Shown in pieces: positions 9,614 through 21,045 of a stretch of 64,000 nt of DNA. Source of the stretch: Zygnema cylindricum (taxonomy: Eukaryota > Streptophyta > Zygnematophyceae > Zygnematales > Zygnemataceae); NCBI GenBank assembly GCA_037447655.1, contig JBBHKE010001732.1, positions 23,501-87,500 of the forward strand, read 5' to 3'. The notes below the pieces were generated by a model. It was not told the DNA's origin. It did not search any database and saw only the letters and a program-made list of their open reading frames with translations. Numbering within the stretch: the stretch's first letter is position 1; each line of letters begins with the position of its first letter. The translations under genes were made by a program, and so were the position numbers.

Positions 9614-10596
9614 TGGACTACATATTCAAAAAGCCTATAGATAGTTGTTAACTAACCCACTTTCAATGGCAATTACTGCTACCCAAGCAAACAAGCTGAC
9701 AATCTGAGTGCACCGTTGTGTAGCTGGACTCCCCTGAGTCCGTTGAAAAAAAAATCTCTGAAAAGGGCCAACAAGCCGAATAGTTATGAGGTGGCAAAGA
9801 TGCCAAGTTTATACAAACTCTCGAAGGGAGAGAGGTCACTACTTACCAAATTCTTTAAGTCCTTAACCCTTCTCACAACCCCTATCTACTGATGTACGAA
9901 CGAATCAAATAACTGTAGGGTAGAGAAAGGTACTATGGTAGATGTACTTCCTGACGGCTTTTGTACGGCAACGCGATTGAGTGAACGCGTGTCCACTTTT
10001 AACTTGTTTTTGTGTTCCCTAAAATTTCTACGACCAAGTGTTATCCTTCCACGTGGCACTACGTCATGCCACGTCCATAAACGCCTAAGTGACCATTTCG
10101 CGATCTCGGCAGTGATATAGGCAGTCGGATTAAATACGAGATTAAATGTCGGTCGTCGAAACAAATGTGCGATTCATTTGTTTCGTGCGAGATAATGTTC
10201 GCACTATATAACACTTGGTTCTATGTTTTTTCGTTCATCATTCCGTTAATCGAATTCATGGTCTTAACATAGTTTAAATAATTGTCAAACCTAATGTGTC
10301 CTAACGGACTTCTACGACAGACTGTTTAGAGCTAACAGCTACGCTGCGCTGTGCAAGTTAGAGGTTCAAGTCCTGCCGGATTCAACTTTTGTTGAGAGTG
10401 ACATAAGTCACTCTTTAGTCATGTTTGCTGAGTTAAGACAGCCATGGCTCAACCATCCTCTCTTTCCCGTAGTGACTACAACAAGTATGGTGGGTGGAGA
10501 GAGGAGGTGGATGCAGGCTGTCCGCCTTTTTCTTTTCCTATTTGTACTGATCTATTTAGACCTAGAAATTACTATATAAATCTAATAATCTCAACT
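9594..10596 (-). repeat. 5' LTR of copia element C
   Basis: This LTR of about 1003 bp aligns with those of A and B. The outer end reads AGTTGAGATT where A and B have TGTTGAAAT, so the first two bases have mutated. It contains the U3 palindrome GAGTGACATAAGTCACTC (about 10396-10413) and the R-region hairpin at 10157-10185. On the plus strand 10320-10385 it carries a tRNA-like segment ending AGAGGTTCAAGTCCTGCC. Confidence 0.8.
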
Positions 10597-10934
10597 TATT
10601 TCAAGACCATTTATCCCCACATCCACTTGGTGTTGCTAGAAAAGAGGGTTGTGAGCCAGATGTTTAATGCTTGCGAGTTCATTCCGATCTTCATCCGAGT
10701 AAGGTGACCATTCCAATGGATGTGGCTAACGCTATCAACAGAACTGATTGTAATGTTGTTTTTTGAAAAACTAAGACGTACACCTTCACGTATAAAAACC
10801 AACTCTTCCCTTTTGTTTGAGTTTTCTATTTGAGGTCTAACTCCTTAATGTTTTCTCTTGGGGGTCTTTTGGGTGATGTCGCCACCTTAAAGTCTAAAAC
10901 TCTCACTCACCAAGGTGGTCCTTTAGGGTCACCT
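10597..10934. other. Spacer without recognisable gene
   Basis: No coding region, terminal repeat or family match was found here. It is the right flank of element C. Confidence 0.5.
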
Positions 10935-11058
10935 TGTTGAAATCTATAGATTTCTATAGTATTTTCTAGGTTTAAATATGTTTTAATAAAAGGAAAAAGG
11001 ACGGACAGCCTGCCTCCACCTCGCTCTCTAGCTCCCATACTTGTTGTAGTCACTGAAG
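10935..11058 (+). repeat. LTR fragment of the A/B/C copia family
   Basis: The segment starts TGTTGAAATCTATAG and continues through ATTTTCTAGGTTTAAATA, AAAAGG and GCCTGCCTCCACCTC to TTGTTGTAGTCACTGAAGG. This matches the first roughly 125 bp of the LTR at 6186. The rest of the LTR is missing. It supports TGTTGAAAT as the true LTR start. Confidence 0.75.
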
Positions 11059-11940
11059 GTACACGTAAATCTTCGGTCCGTGCAACCAAGTTTTTGTAAT
11101 TTCTCTCATTTTGGGGACCATTTTTTTAAGAACTGACTCTTTGTTAAACCATCTAAGTGTGTGGCCTTGTGCTTGCGTGGTTTCTCATAAAACGGTCACC
11201 TCTTCACATATTTTTGTAGTGTATCTTCACATGAGGGTATGAAGGCTTTAGGTTGCCAGAAGAGCCCCTTCTTTTGTCAACCAGGTAAATGGCGATGCAT
11301 TTTTTGAAGACCTTTTTCATAGTTGAAACCTTCCCAGGCTTTTGAACAGAAAAGAGGCTTTATGGCTATAATCCATTGTTTTTCTTGACGCCCTGTCTTT
11401 CTTGTACGAACTTTGCAAGAACGACTTCTTCTTTATCTTCCCTTAAAGAATTTGACAACAATCTTTTGGGTGTACTTCACCATCTTGTTGGACATAGGGT
11501 TTTTTGTAGAAAAACATTGTGAGGAATTTTGGGATTTAACATGCGGTTGTCGCTCCTTTTTTTTTTTTTCTTTTCATGATTTGATTGAAAGGGTGGTTAT
11601 TATTTCTTCCGATGGTTTTTTTTTTTTAATAGTAAATGTATTATTTGAATTTTCTGTTTTTGAAGCCGTGGGAAAGGAAACCTTTTATACTGTTTTTTTT
11701 TTTTTTTATGGATTTTTTTTTTGTATATCTATGTTTTTCTTGACGTTGATGTCAAATTTTTTTAAATGAAAAAGTGAACATTGGCACCTGAATAAGTGTT
11801 TAAATTGTTGAAAATTTGATCATTATTTTTGATGGGTCAACAACAAGAACTAAATATAAGTGTTGTATTTTATGTATTTCAGTTTAGTATAGAAATTTGT
11901 GTGAATTTTTGTTGCTCTTAAATCGATGCCTTACGTTGGT
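11059..11940. other. T-rich spacer without recognisable gene
   Basis: The region contains several runs of T (11550-11720). A 118-codon open frame here has poly-F/C composition typical of chance translation of T-rich DNA. No motif was found. Confidence 0.5.
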
Positions 11941-12675
11941 ATGGGTTTCGATGAGGTCATACTGGTGATACCGATATTGATACCGATCTAGATGTTGATG
12001 TCAATGTCTAGACCTTGATGTCTTTTTTGATGTCCATGTCCATGTGAATGCTGATGTGGATGTGGATGTAAATGTCGTTGTCAATGTCTATATCTTTTGT
12101 TATATTGATGTTGATGTCAATGTCTCTCTTTTATTATGTTGATGTTGATGTGGATGTGGATGTAGATGTGGATGTAAATGTCAATGTCTATGTCTTTTGT
12201 TTCATTGATGTCGATGTTGATGTGGATGTTGATGTCAATGCCCATGTCAACTTTCATATCTTTTTGATGTCCATATCGATCTCGATGTTGATGTCGATGT
12301 CGACTTTAATGTTTATTTTGATGTCTATGTCCATGTGGATGTCGATATGGATGTGGTATAGATATCGATGTAAGTGTCGATATCTCTACCTGTTATTATG
12401 TTGATATGGATGTGGATGTTGATGTCAATGTCGATGTCAATTTTGATATCTTTTCATGTTATTTTTACTGTCGATGTTGATCGATGTTGATGACGATGTT
12501 GTTTTTGATGTCCTTTTTTATGTCCTTGTCAATATTGATTTTGATGGAGTTGGGTGTTGATGTTTTATCGATGTTTATGTCAAGATTTTTTGATGGCAAT
12601 GTGGATTCCAATGCCAAAATTGATCTCGATGGCGATTTCAATATTGTAACCGATATCGACTTAAGCTGGTCTTGA
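11941..12675. repeat. GATGTN hexamer satellite
   Basis: About 730 bp consists of degenerate tandem hexamers of the form GATGTN (GATGTT, GATGTC, GATGTG), with interspersed CAATGT, GATATC and GATCTC variants. The six-base period gives alternating Asp-Val when translated on the plus strand, which explains the open frame at 12072-12404. Confidence 0.9.
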
Positions 12676-13999
12676 TGGATGTGGACTTCATTAAAGTTCA
12701 GTAATGTTACTATGCTGATTTTTGTATCTAATTTTTTAACGTTTACTTGAAAGTTGTTCCTCAAAATTTCAACAACGAAGTCTTCAAATGTACTGATTCC
12801 AATATGTTGACGGTCATACGCAGGCAGCCACAGAAGAGAGCCTCGGATCAGAAGGCAAGTTGTTTAACTGCCAAACGCAACCAGGAGCGACGTGACGAGC
12901 TTCACAAAACGACACGTGGCGTGATTGAGAAGGGAGAAAATTCGAGTTCGGGAGCTCACCCTAACACGGGGACGTTCTAGTCAGGGTGAGAATCTTTGGA
13001 GTTTATGGGGTTTTTGGCACTGTTGTTAGGGTTTTGTTTACATTTTATAAGGTTTTCTGTCTTTTAAGTATCAGGGTTATATACCCAGGGTACAAGGTCA
13101 GAGTAGGTTCGTATATAAGATGTTTAAGATTCTTGAGTTCCTAGTGGTTGATGTTCTTGTTTTATTTTGTTTCGTTTCGCGTCTGAGCAATCGGTGTAAT
13201 TTTTCTCAAGCAAATAAAACCTTTTCTCTTAACATTTTTGTGCACCTATCAACATTAATGTGTATTTGTTTGTTTGTCTTTATATTTTTTCATTTTTTCC
13301 AGAGGAGGTGGGTCGGGAGATGTAGGCTTGAGCAAATTTGAACCAGGAGAACCAGAAGATATATTTAGGGTTATGGAGCAAGTAAACAACGACAAAAATA
13401 ATTGATTTTCCATTTTTTTTAGATTTTCTGTTTGTTTTCTTTTTTTTGAGAACCTCATAGACCTTTTCTGTACTTGTTTGCATATGGGTGTTTTTTTGTT
13501 TTCTCGTAGCTTGAATTTTTGAATATGACAATTACTTGTTTTTTTTTTTTTCAATTTTTTTTGGATAAATTGTGAAAATGTATCTGTTACTAACTTCTCA
13601 AAAGATTTAAGAAAATTGGTGAGTGGTGATGGTCATTTGTTTTTGGGTAATGATTTTTACATGCTACTTCTATTTTCTTTGTGTGTTCTTTTTCATTTTT
13701 ACATGGGTTATTTAAGATTTACAAGGTTTTCCACCTAAGATTTTGTAAAATTGTGAAAGGATCTTCGCACACCAGAAGAAAATAATAATAGTAATAATAA
13801 TAAAAATAATAATAATAATTGCACATTGCACCGCCATGAAAAAGGGAGAAACGGCAAAAATATCAATATATTCAAACTGAAATTATACAAGGCTTCCTCT
13901 CTCATTCTCTTCTTTCCTTCTTCCACAAGCCACATTCAAAACGGACTGTACTAGCTACCGATAGTACCTCCATACTTAAGCAAGCCAAATAGGGGGCGA
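12676..13999. other. Spacer with an ATA/ATT microsatellite
   Basis: No gene is recognised. An imperfect AAT trinucleotide repeat lies at 13778-13819. A CACGTGG element occurs near 12912. Open frames here are short, low in complexity and without family resemblance. Confidence 0.5.
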
Positions 14000-14063
14000 C
14001 ACGTGCGAACGTAACCCACGTGCGAACGTAACCCACGTGCGAACGTAACCCACGTGCGAACGT
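14000..14063. repeat. 17-bp tandem repeat with G-box cores
   Basis: Three exact units CACGTGCGAACGTAACC (14000, 14017, 14034) are followed by a partial fourth (14051-14063). Each unit contains the palindrome CACGTG, the core bound by plant bZIP and bHLH factors, and an ACGT core in GAACGTAAC. No gene start was recognised within 1 kb on either side, so a regulatory role is only a possibility. Confidence 0.85.
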
Positions 14064-14191
14064 GCGCCGCCAGGAAATCTCCAGAAACCTTGCCTGTCGA
14101 CCTAAAACACTAGAACACTATTTCTAGACGAAGGACCAAAGAATGCAAAACGACAAGCGAAACTAAACTAGACGTACGTAAAGTACAGGTA

Positions 14192-14754
14192 CAACCGCCA
14201 ATCGTTATTAGCGTAGAAGATTCTTTAGCGTACATGAAAAACTACCGTGGTTTACGCTAATTAAGAATTTGAAAATTTTGAAAAAAAACATACATTCTAA
14301 TTGTTTAATAATTCTAGTTTGGGTCTTTGAAAAAAATAAATGTCGGACGCAAACATGCTTACACTAATATAGGTATTTGAACAAAATCTGACAAATTGTA
14401 CACAAATAGTACGTACACACAGTCGAAACGTGGTTGCTGGACAAATATGTGCGAACGTGATTTTTGAAAACCCGATTAGACCCCCTTTTTAGAGCGCACA
14501 TTCTCATGCATCCGCGGCTACTAAAACTCATTAACTGTACTTTTTCACTTAAAAAGGTACAAATCTGTACGAGCAGACACTGTCCGTACATCAAACTAAT
14601 TGACTGATGGCGTACTTCCATTTTGTACGGTACTCAAAAATTAACGTTAAATAGAGTAAAGAAAAAAATAGAATGAACTACGCTAATGGAGAATAATAAA
14701 AAAAAAAATGCGGGACGGAATTAGCGTACACAACGCTAATAACGATTGGCGGTG
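14192..14754. mobile_element. TA-flanked MITE with 24-bp terminal inverted repeats
   Basis: The left end CAACCGCCAATCGTTATTAG and right end (reverse complement) CACCGCCAATCGTTATTAG differ by one inserted base. The element is flanked by TA on both sides, suggesting a Tc1/mariner-like (Stowaway-type) target. There is no transposase. The ends resemble those of the MITEs at 14858-22800 and 38284-38499 (CACC..ATCG.TATTAGCG). Confidence 0.7.
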
Positions 14755-15275
14755 TACTAAACGCGAAACAAAATTAACAAAACTGACGCGAAATCGCACA
14801 TGAAAGTACCGTGCGAAATCTAACCGATTCCCAACAGATATCCCAATCCAGAAAGTACACCTTGTATCGCCATAGTTGTTAATGTTTGTTTTGCCGCTTA
14901 AAACATGTTTTCTTCGTACAAGCTTGTCGGATTATGGATCTGACGGTTGAGACTGGAAGCCAAGATTCTAAGCTTCCAATTGGCGTTCTCCAATGGAAAA
15001 TCCGAAAAGTGTGTACGTAGAAAATATGTTTTTAAGGGTGCGTCTCTATGTACTTAAAACCTAGAGAATTTTCTTTGTTTTTTAGCGCGGATCCGGCGGA
15101 CCCGGATTTCGGGTGTCCCTATATGTACCAAACGAATTTGTCACTTAAGGGCGTGACGATTGTATACGTCGACAATGCCCGTGACGGCTGTCGACAGTGT
15201 ACAATTTGTGATGACGCACCAAATTGTAAAAATATGCCCTTAGAACGTAGCGAGAATGCGAGGTTGCGTGAGAAA

Positions 15276-15923
15276 TGTAGGATCTTAAGCAAAATACATT
15301 CACTCAAATAAATTCACAAAACATAAAACATTACACAGCGAAAGCTCATAATAAAGAAGAGGAATATTTAGCCAAAAAGATTTATAAGTGTTCTTGGCCG
15401 AAGCCTCTTTGCATCATCTCACTTCTCTCTTCTCTCTCTTCTCTCTCTTCTTTAAATAATCTCTTACTCCAAGATTAATCCTCTAAGATTTAATCATGTA
15501 AGATACAATACTCTGCACATGTAATTGTTGCCTATATACTCGCTACTCTGCACTAAGAGACAACAAGGTAAGACAAGCAGAACTTAGCGTAGCGACGAAG
15601 TCTGTCCCTAGCTGACTGTGCACACTGCAATGACGTTTCCACAAAGAAAGTAGCACAAGATTTCTTCCTTCGAAACGACTAACTCCAAGCGTCGACTTAA
15701 ACACGTGTCGTCACAAGAAAACACCTGCACGCAAAATGTGACACCTACGCACGAAAACATAAAGTGACGCGAAACGAAATAGTACATTTCGTTCGCGGAT
15801 AACAAAAGTACCGCCGCGAAACGACATCGTACATTTTGTATGATGACGTGATACTTCACGTCTAACAAATAAATGTTAGTATATCGCTTCGCGAAAATAC
15901 CACGAAATGACAATAACCCAACA
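15276..15923 (-). repeat. 3' LTR of copia F
   Basis: This 648-bp LTR is homologous throughout to 19903-20535. It includes a CT-rich stretch (TCTCTCTT repeats near 15425-15450) and the segment GTACATTTTGTATGATGACG. The purine tract at 15924-15934 fixes its inner boundary. Confidence 0.9.
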
Positions 15924-17700
15924 ATCCCCCTCTTATTGTCGGAATCCCGAAACTCTTCAAAATAATCCAAGGTTTGGTCGCCCCCTTTCAAATACATCAT
16001 GTGTGGCAGCCTTCGTCAACAAATCAACCGCCTCCTCTTTTGTCGGTACGTACGGAAAATACAATCTCGTTCGCCGTAACCAAATCTCTTACAAAATGTC
16101 ATTAGATCCTGATGTGTTTCTTCCTCTTGTGAAACACTGGATTTTTCACCAACGCCATCGAACTCATGTTGTCACAATAAATTGTCATACAACCAATAGG
16201 AATGCTCAACTCGCGTAACATCTCCTTAATCCAAATCGAAGCCTTAGATGCATGACACGCAGCCATACACTCAAATTCAGTGGAACTCAACGCAACAGTA
16301 GGTTGTAGCCTAGAACTCCACGAGATCACGGCTCCTCCAATAATAAATGCGTACCCATTTATAAACGCAGTTTCCACGTCCATTTGATGGACGTACTTCT
16401 TCCCCATCGCTGCAAGAGCAATAATAATCCGTAGTGAGTCGAACTTCACCACGGGAGCATAAGTCCCTGAAAATCGATTCCCTCACATTGTTGGAATCCC
16501 TTACAAACTAGCCTCGCCTTGTACTTAATAATTTCACTTGAAGCTCCAGTCTTCATCTTAAATACCCGCTTTGCATATATCGCCTTTTTCCCCTCCGGTA
16601 ATTTTACTTTCTCAAAAGTTCGATTATCAACCACCAACTTAAATTCTCTCTCCCACGCCGGTTTCCACTTACTCTCCCAATCCGCCGACCTCTTAGCCTC
16701 GACATACGATTGAGGGTCGCCGGTCATATTTTCCGTAAGTGATTGCTATAAAAGAAACCCCGTCTCCTTAGCATCGGAAAGGAAATAAACGAATTTGATG
16801 CATTTTCCCCTTTTAGATCGTAAGTGAGTTTCTTTGATTTATTCCCCTTTGTACTCCGAGAGATCCATCTAAAAACTTGCTCCTCCTCCTTCTCCTCTTT
16901 CTATTCCTCGGATTCAATTTCAATTTCCTTCTCACGCGATTTAGGACTCGATTTAGAGCTTTGAGATTTCCGAATGTTCGAAGGCACTCGGGAATCCAAA
17001 GATCCGTTGCTCTTTCTTTGAAATTCAATTTAAAACGATTTCCCCAATTTCTTTTTTTTAGTTTTTACATTCGGTTGTCAATCGGATTCCGAATCCCCAA
17101 TATACGGAAAATTCTCAATTTCACTCTCATTATATGAATCCAAATTTTCTTCAAATTTCCCAACAAAATTCATGGCGGATTTGAGATCATCATGAAAATC
17201 TACATTCCAAGATACCTCCACGGTGTGATGAGCCGGATCATATACACAGTAAAAATTCCCCTTCGCACTATAACAAACAAAAATTCTCGGCTAACACCTT
17301 GGTGCAAATTTCCCTTTCCTCTTAAATGATTCCACATAAACCATAGCATGAATCCTCAAATTCTCAAATGATGAACCGTGGGATTTCTACCACTCCACAA
17401 CTCCTCCAGTGTTTTACTTCCATAAACCGAAGTGAGTCTTCGGTTACAAATGTAATTTGCCGTAAGAATTGCGTCTCCCCACAAAAACATCTCTTGGCGG
17501 AAGATATAAACCATCGCACGGACCATTTCTTGTAAGTTACGATTCTACTTCTCGCCACTCCATTTGACTTTGGAGAATAAGGTGCTGTGAATTGATACCT
17601 TATCCCCCACACCTTACAATACCCCTCAAAAACAACAAACTCCCTTTCATTGTCCGACCGAAATGGACTTATGATTTTTATCAATTTGCCTCTCGACCAT
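15924..17700 (-). pseudogene. pol: copia F pol: integrase core, partial RT, RNase H
   Basis: Order on the minus strand: integrase core (PFRSDNEREFVVF and PYSPKSNGVA, 17364-17684), a Pro/Arg/Lys-rich linker (about 16830-17000), reverse transcriptase start (YAKRVFKMKT, YKARLVCKGFQQCEGIDF, 16446-16727), then KFDSLRIIIALAAMG and DVETAFINGY. At about 16350 the frame jumps directly into RNase H (GAVISWSSRLQPTVALSSTE, then IYCDNMSSMAL, HKRKKHIRI). The fingers-palm segment with the YVDD box is absent. The integrase QNGVAE motif reads KSNGVA and is followed by a stop. Non-functional. Confidence 0.85.
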
Positions 17701-18776
17701 TACATGCCAGTCTTTAAATTTTTAAAATGCATCCGATTTCTTTTTCAATAAATACACCCGTGACTTTTGAGAGAAGTCATCAACAATCACCAAAGTACAC
17801 TTATTACCTCCAATTGTCTTGGGTTAAATATGTCTACAAAGATCGATGTTGACAACCTCCAAGGGATTTTGAGCTCGATGCTTGATGTCTTCATTCAGAT
17901 GGGATTTCCGAATTTGACGTCCTTTGCTTCATCCTCCGCAACTGTTCACCTTCTCACCGGATGCAAGGTCCAAACCTATCACCGAAGAATGACGAATCAT
18001 CTCTTTCAAACTTACCTCGGATGTGTGACACATCCGGTGATGCCAAAACGTAAGATCACCTTTCAACTTCGAAATTTTGATGTGAAATTCCCTCGGTGGG
18101 AACTTTAGATTTCGGTCTCTTCCATAATAGTCATTTATGATTCGCATTCGTTACAACCCCTTCTCCAATTACATTCTCGTTCTCATTCCAAATCTCAATA
18201 GGTTGATCACCTCTCGCAAGTAAGCTTCCACCACTCTTTTGGATTTGTGGAACGCTTAACCGTCAAAAATATAAAGATTATTCTGTGGACGATACTTCGT
18301 CGATTCCTCTTTCCATCATTATCCTATGAAAGGAGATCAAGCCGAACCGTGCCAACCATACCAACCGAAATGACATGGACTCTTGCAACCGTAATAAACT
18401 TTAGAACCGTAAGTTCCCTCATGTCATCAAACAAGGTGGCATCTGTGCAAACATGGTAAGATGCCCTTGTATCTATAATCCACTCTTTCTCCAAATTTCC
18501 TCCACTACTCACCAAATCAAGGGTAAGGTTAAATTCTGGAAACTCATCACCAGTTTCATTACCATAGTCAAAGTAATTTTTCGTTACCGTAACCATGGCC
18601 GCCACCGGGGCCACCTCTTCGGCTGCCACCTCGGCCGCCTCTATCACCTCCTCTACCTCCTCTTCCTTTTCTGGAATCTCCACTCTTCGCATAACATTGA
18701 GGGCTCGTATGCCCCCACTTACCGCAAAAATGACATTCCTTGTCCTTATCCTGACAAAAGGAAGACAAATGTCCAA
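17701..18776 (-). pseudogene. pol: copia F protease and integrase N-terminal region
   Basis: The protease active site reads EWIIDTRASYHVC (Gly of DTGAS changed to Arg) near 18450-18490, followed by FDDMRELTVLKFITVA. At 17929-18147 the HHCC region is readable (WHHRMCHTSEVSLKEM). Stops and frameshifts separate these from the gag part and from the integrase core. Confidence 0.75.
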
Positions 18777-19861
18777 GCCGGTTACACCGGTAGCATGTCA
18801 CATTGGAAAGATCTGAAAGGACCTTCGATGGACATCATTGATCCTTCTTGTTGCCTCGGCCGCCACCACCACCTCTCGGGCTGCCTCCTCCACCACCTCC
18901 TCTACCGCCGGCATAGTTAAGATTCGGGGTATTGGGAGTAGTAGAGTTGAGAACTCCTCCTCCTCCACTTGAAAAAAAACGTGGGAGTTTCCTCCAACAT
19001 TTTGATAAATTTGACGGTGAATCCGAAGGCGTTATCAGCCTTAACTCGTAAAATAGCTTTAATATGCGAAAGCTTCTCCGGTAAAGCATAAAAAAAAACG
19101 ATTAACTTATTTGCATCCCCGATAAGTCGGCCATTGTTGATTAATTGCTCGAGTATAATATTGAAGCGCTTCACGACATCATCCATCAATTCATTTGATT
19201 TGATTTTAAAATTCATAAAGTCCGTATAAACATATTGGACCCTTGTTCTCAAAGCCTTTCTCATATTGCTCCTCAAGTGCTTGCCAACAGTCATGGGCCG
19301 TGCCCTGAGCGATGAAATGATCAAGCACGGAAGAAGTGTAATTCTTCATCAAACCGGTCGTTGCCGCAATATAATTCAACCTCCATTGAGCACGTGCCTT
19401 ACTCTCGAGTGACATTTACTCTTCTCCATTGACAATTCTCTAAAGCTTCTTGAGAATAAGTTGGCCTGAAATAAACTTCTTCCAAACGGCATAATTGGTG
19501 CCATTAAAGGCCAAGAATTTCCCCGACATATTATAATTTTCTTCGTTTTCCAATCCTTCTTCATACTCAGACTCTTCTTCTTCTATCTTCGACTTTCCCT
19601 TCCTAATCCTCTCTTTTCTCTCACTCTCATTAGTTGCTCCATAGAATCGATCGGTAGCCGGAAAGGAAGTGTTTTCTTTGTTCTCACTCGGTTGAGTTGA
19701 AAATGGGAATCTACATATCTCATAAGTGAATCAAACATTTCCTCGAATTTTCTCTCCGTATTCCAAGTTTCCTCAAATTGAGAACCCGAAAAACTAAACT
19801 CTCTTGCTCTCTCCGAAGTCGACATGGGGGAAGGAGTATTTACATTCTTCTCCCTCCCCAT
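18568..19861 (-). pseudogene. gag: copia F gag, broken
   Basis: Gag starts at MGREKNVNTPSPMSTSERAR (19861). Segments at 19206-19564 and 18917-19324 carry the capsid-like part (ARAQWRLNYIAATTGLMKNY and DFMNFKIKSNELMDDVVKRF). A Gly-rich stretch follows. The nucleocapsid has two CCHC knuckles, CYRCNRLGHLSSFC and CHFCGKWGHTSPQC (about 18700-18800), both with complete ligands, and an RGG-rich tail. Frame changes near 19570, 19320 and 18900 break it. Confidence 0.85.
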
Positions 19862-19902
19862 GCGCTCTCTCTCTATCTTCGAAGCACTGGCTTCAATAGC
19901 AA

Positions 19903-20535
19903 TTGTAGGATCTTAAGCAAAAGACATTCACTCAAATAAATTCACAAAACATAAAACATTACACAACGGAAGCTCATAATAAACAAGAGGAATATTCAGC
20001 CGAAAAGATTTATAAGTGTTTTTCTCTCTTCTCTCTTCTCTCTCTTCTCTCTTCTCTCTCTTCTTTAAATAATCTCTTACTCCAAGATTAATCCTCTATG
20101 ATTTAATCATGTAAGATCAATACTCTGCACATGTACACTGCTGCCTATATACTCGCTACTCTGCACTAAGAGATAGCAAGGTAAAACAAGCAGAACTTAG
20201 CGTAGCGACGAAGTCTGTCTCTAGCTGACTGTGCACACTGTAAGGACGTTTCCACGAAGAAAGTAGCATGCTCTTTCTTCCTTCGAAACAACTAACTCTA
20301 AACGTTGTTTTAAACACGTGTCGTCACACGAAAACACCTCCACGCAAAATAAAACACCTGCGCACGCAAACGAAAGTCACGCGAAACGAAATAGTACATT
20401 TCGTTCGCGGATAACAAAAGTACCGCCGTGAAACGATGTCGTACATTTTGTATGATGACGTGATACTTCACGTCTAACAAATAAATGTTAGTATGTCGCT
20501 TCGCGAAAATACCGCGAAACGACAATAACCTAGCA
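19903..20535 (-). repeat. 5' LTR of copia F
   Basis: This 633-bp LTR is homologous to 15276-15923. The two copies differ at scattered sites and in the length of the TCTCTCTT stretch, so the insertion is not very recent. It ends CCTACA next to the degenerate tRNA-iMet 3'-end-type primer site. Confidence 0.9.
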
Positions 20536-21045
20536 AGAAAGGCGGCTTGTGCGACTTACTGGGGCGCCCTCGGAGATTTCTCACAATTTCGTCAAATGGC
20601 ATCGGAATTTTCAAAGCCTTGGAATGGAAAATCCCGTACCAAACGAAACGCGACAAAATACAACAAATACTTTGATGGACGAAAACGGACAAAACATAAC
20701 GAATAATGTACCTTTCTTCGTCGCTAATTCGTTTGATAAAATTGTAAAAAAAATTACGTGTGCAAATACGTGTTCCTACTTGTTTCTGAAAAATACTTTG
20801 TTTTAGTACACACCGGCCCTATATTTTAAAGACAAGTTTGAAGATGACGTTTTTTGGCATGGCCGTGGGTCAAAGAACACAAGACGACAACATGTAGTAC
20901 ATCTTAAATTCGATGATGATGCAAAATGTACTTCTCTTTTTCTCTATTTTTTTATACGTTTCAAATTTACGCGGCACGGCTCTGAGTTTTACAGAAAAAA
21001 TGACAGAAAATAACCCTTACTTTCGCACACAGAAACGCACCCTAA

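Larger units (their letters stand above)
7152..10596 (-). mobile_element. copia element C, 5' half (minus strand)
   Basis: Reading from the right, this copy has a 5' LTR (9594-10596), primer site (9579-9593), gag, protease and integrase, and stops inside pol at 7152 where the 3' LTR of B begins. The last C sequence (CTTCAGACTCAAATGTG at 7152) matches B pol near 4283 in inverse orientation. This is consistent with B having inserted into C. The reverse transcriptase end and 3' LTR of C are therefore expected left of the window. Several stops and frameshifts are present. Confidence 0.8.
15276..20535 (-). mobile_element. copia element F with two LTRs and 5-bp target duplication
   Basis: This is a complete insertion on the minus strand. 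The LTRs at 19903-20535 (5') and 15276-15923 (3') are near-identical and begin TGCTAGGTT or TGTTGGGTT and end CCTACA. AGAAA lies immediately outside both ends (15271-15275, 20536-20540). A purine-rich tract AAGAGGGGGAT precedes the 3' LTR. The primer site next to the 5' LTR (TGCTATTGAAGCCAG, about 19888-19902) matches 11 of 15 bases of the common plant site TGGTATCAGAGCCAG. The body is only about 4 kb because the catalytic part of reverse transcriptase is deleted. Confidence 0.9.
15036..21042. mobile_element. PIF/Harbinger-like element G, carrying copia F
   Basis: The terminal inverted repeats are GGGTGCGTCTCTATGT (left) and GGGTGCGTTTCTGTGT (right, reverse complement). TAA lies on both sides (15033-15035, 21043-21045), the 3-bp TWA target typical of PIF/Harbinger. 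Without F the element is about 740 bp and encodes no transposase, so it is non-autonomous. Its right part shares AAGTTTGAAGATGACG and AACCCTTACTT near the end with elements I, J and K. Confidence 0.75.

Noticed and set aside
11413-11769. 118-codon Phe-rich open frame
   Set aside because: Caused by T runs; no recognisable protein.
12072-12404. Open frame with Asp-Val repeats
   Set aside because: Product of the GATGTN hexamer array.
14000-14063. CRISPR-like regular repeat
   Set aside because: Units are contiguous 17-bp tandem copies without spacers, in plant DNA.
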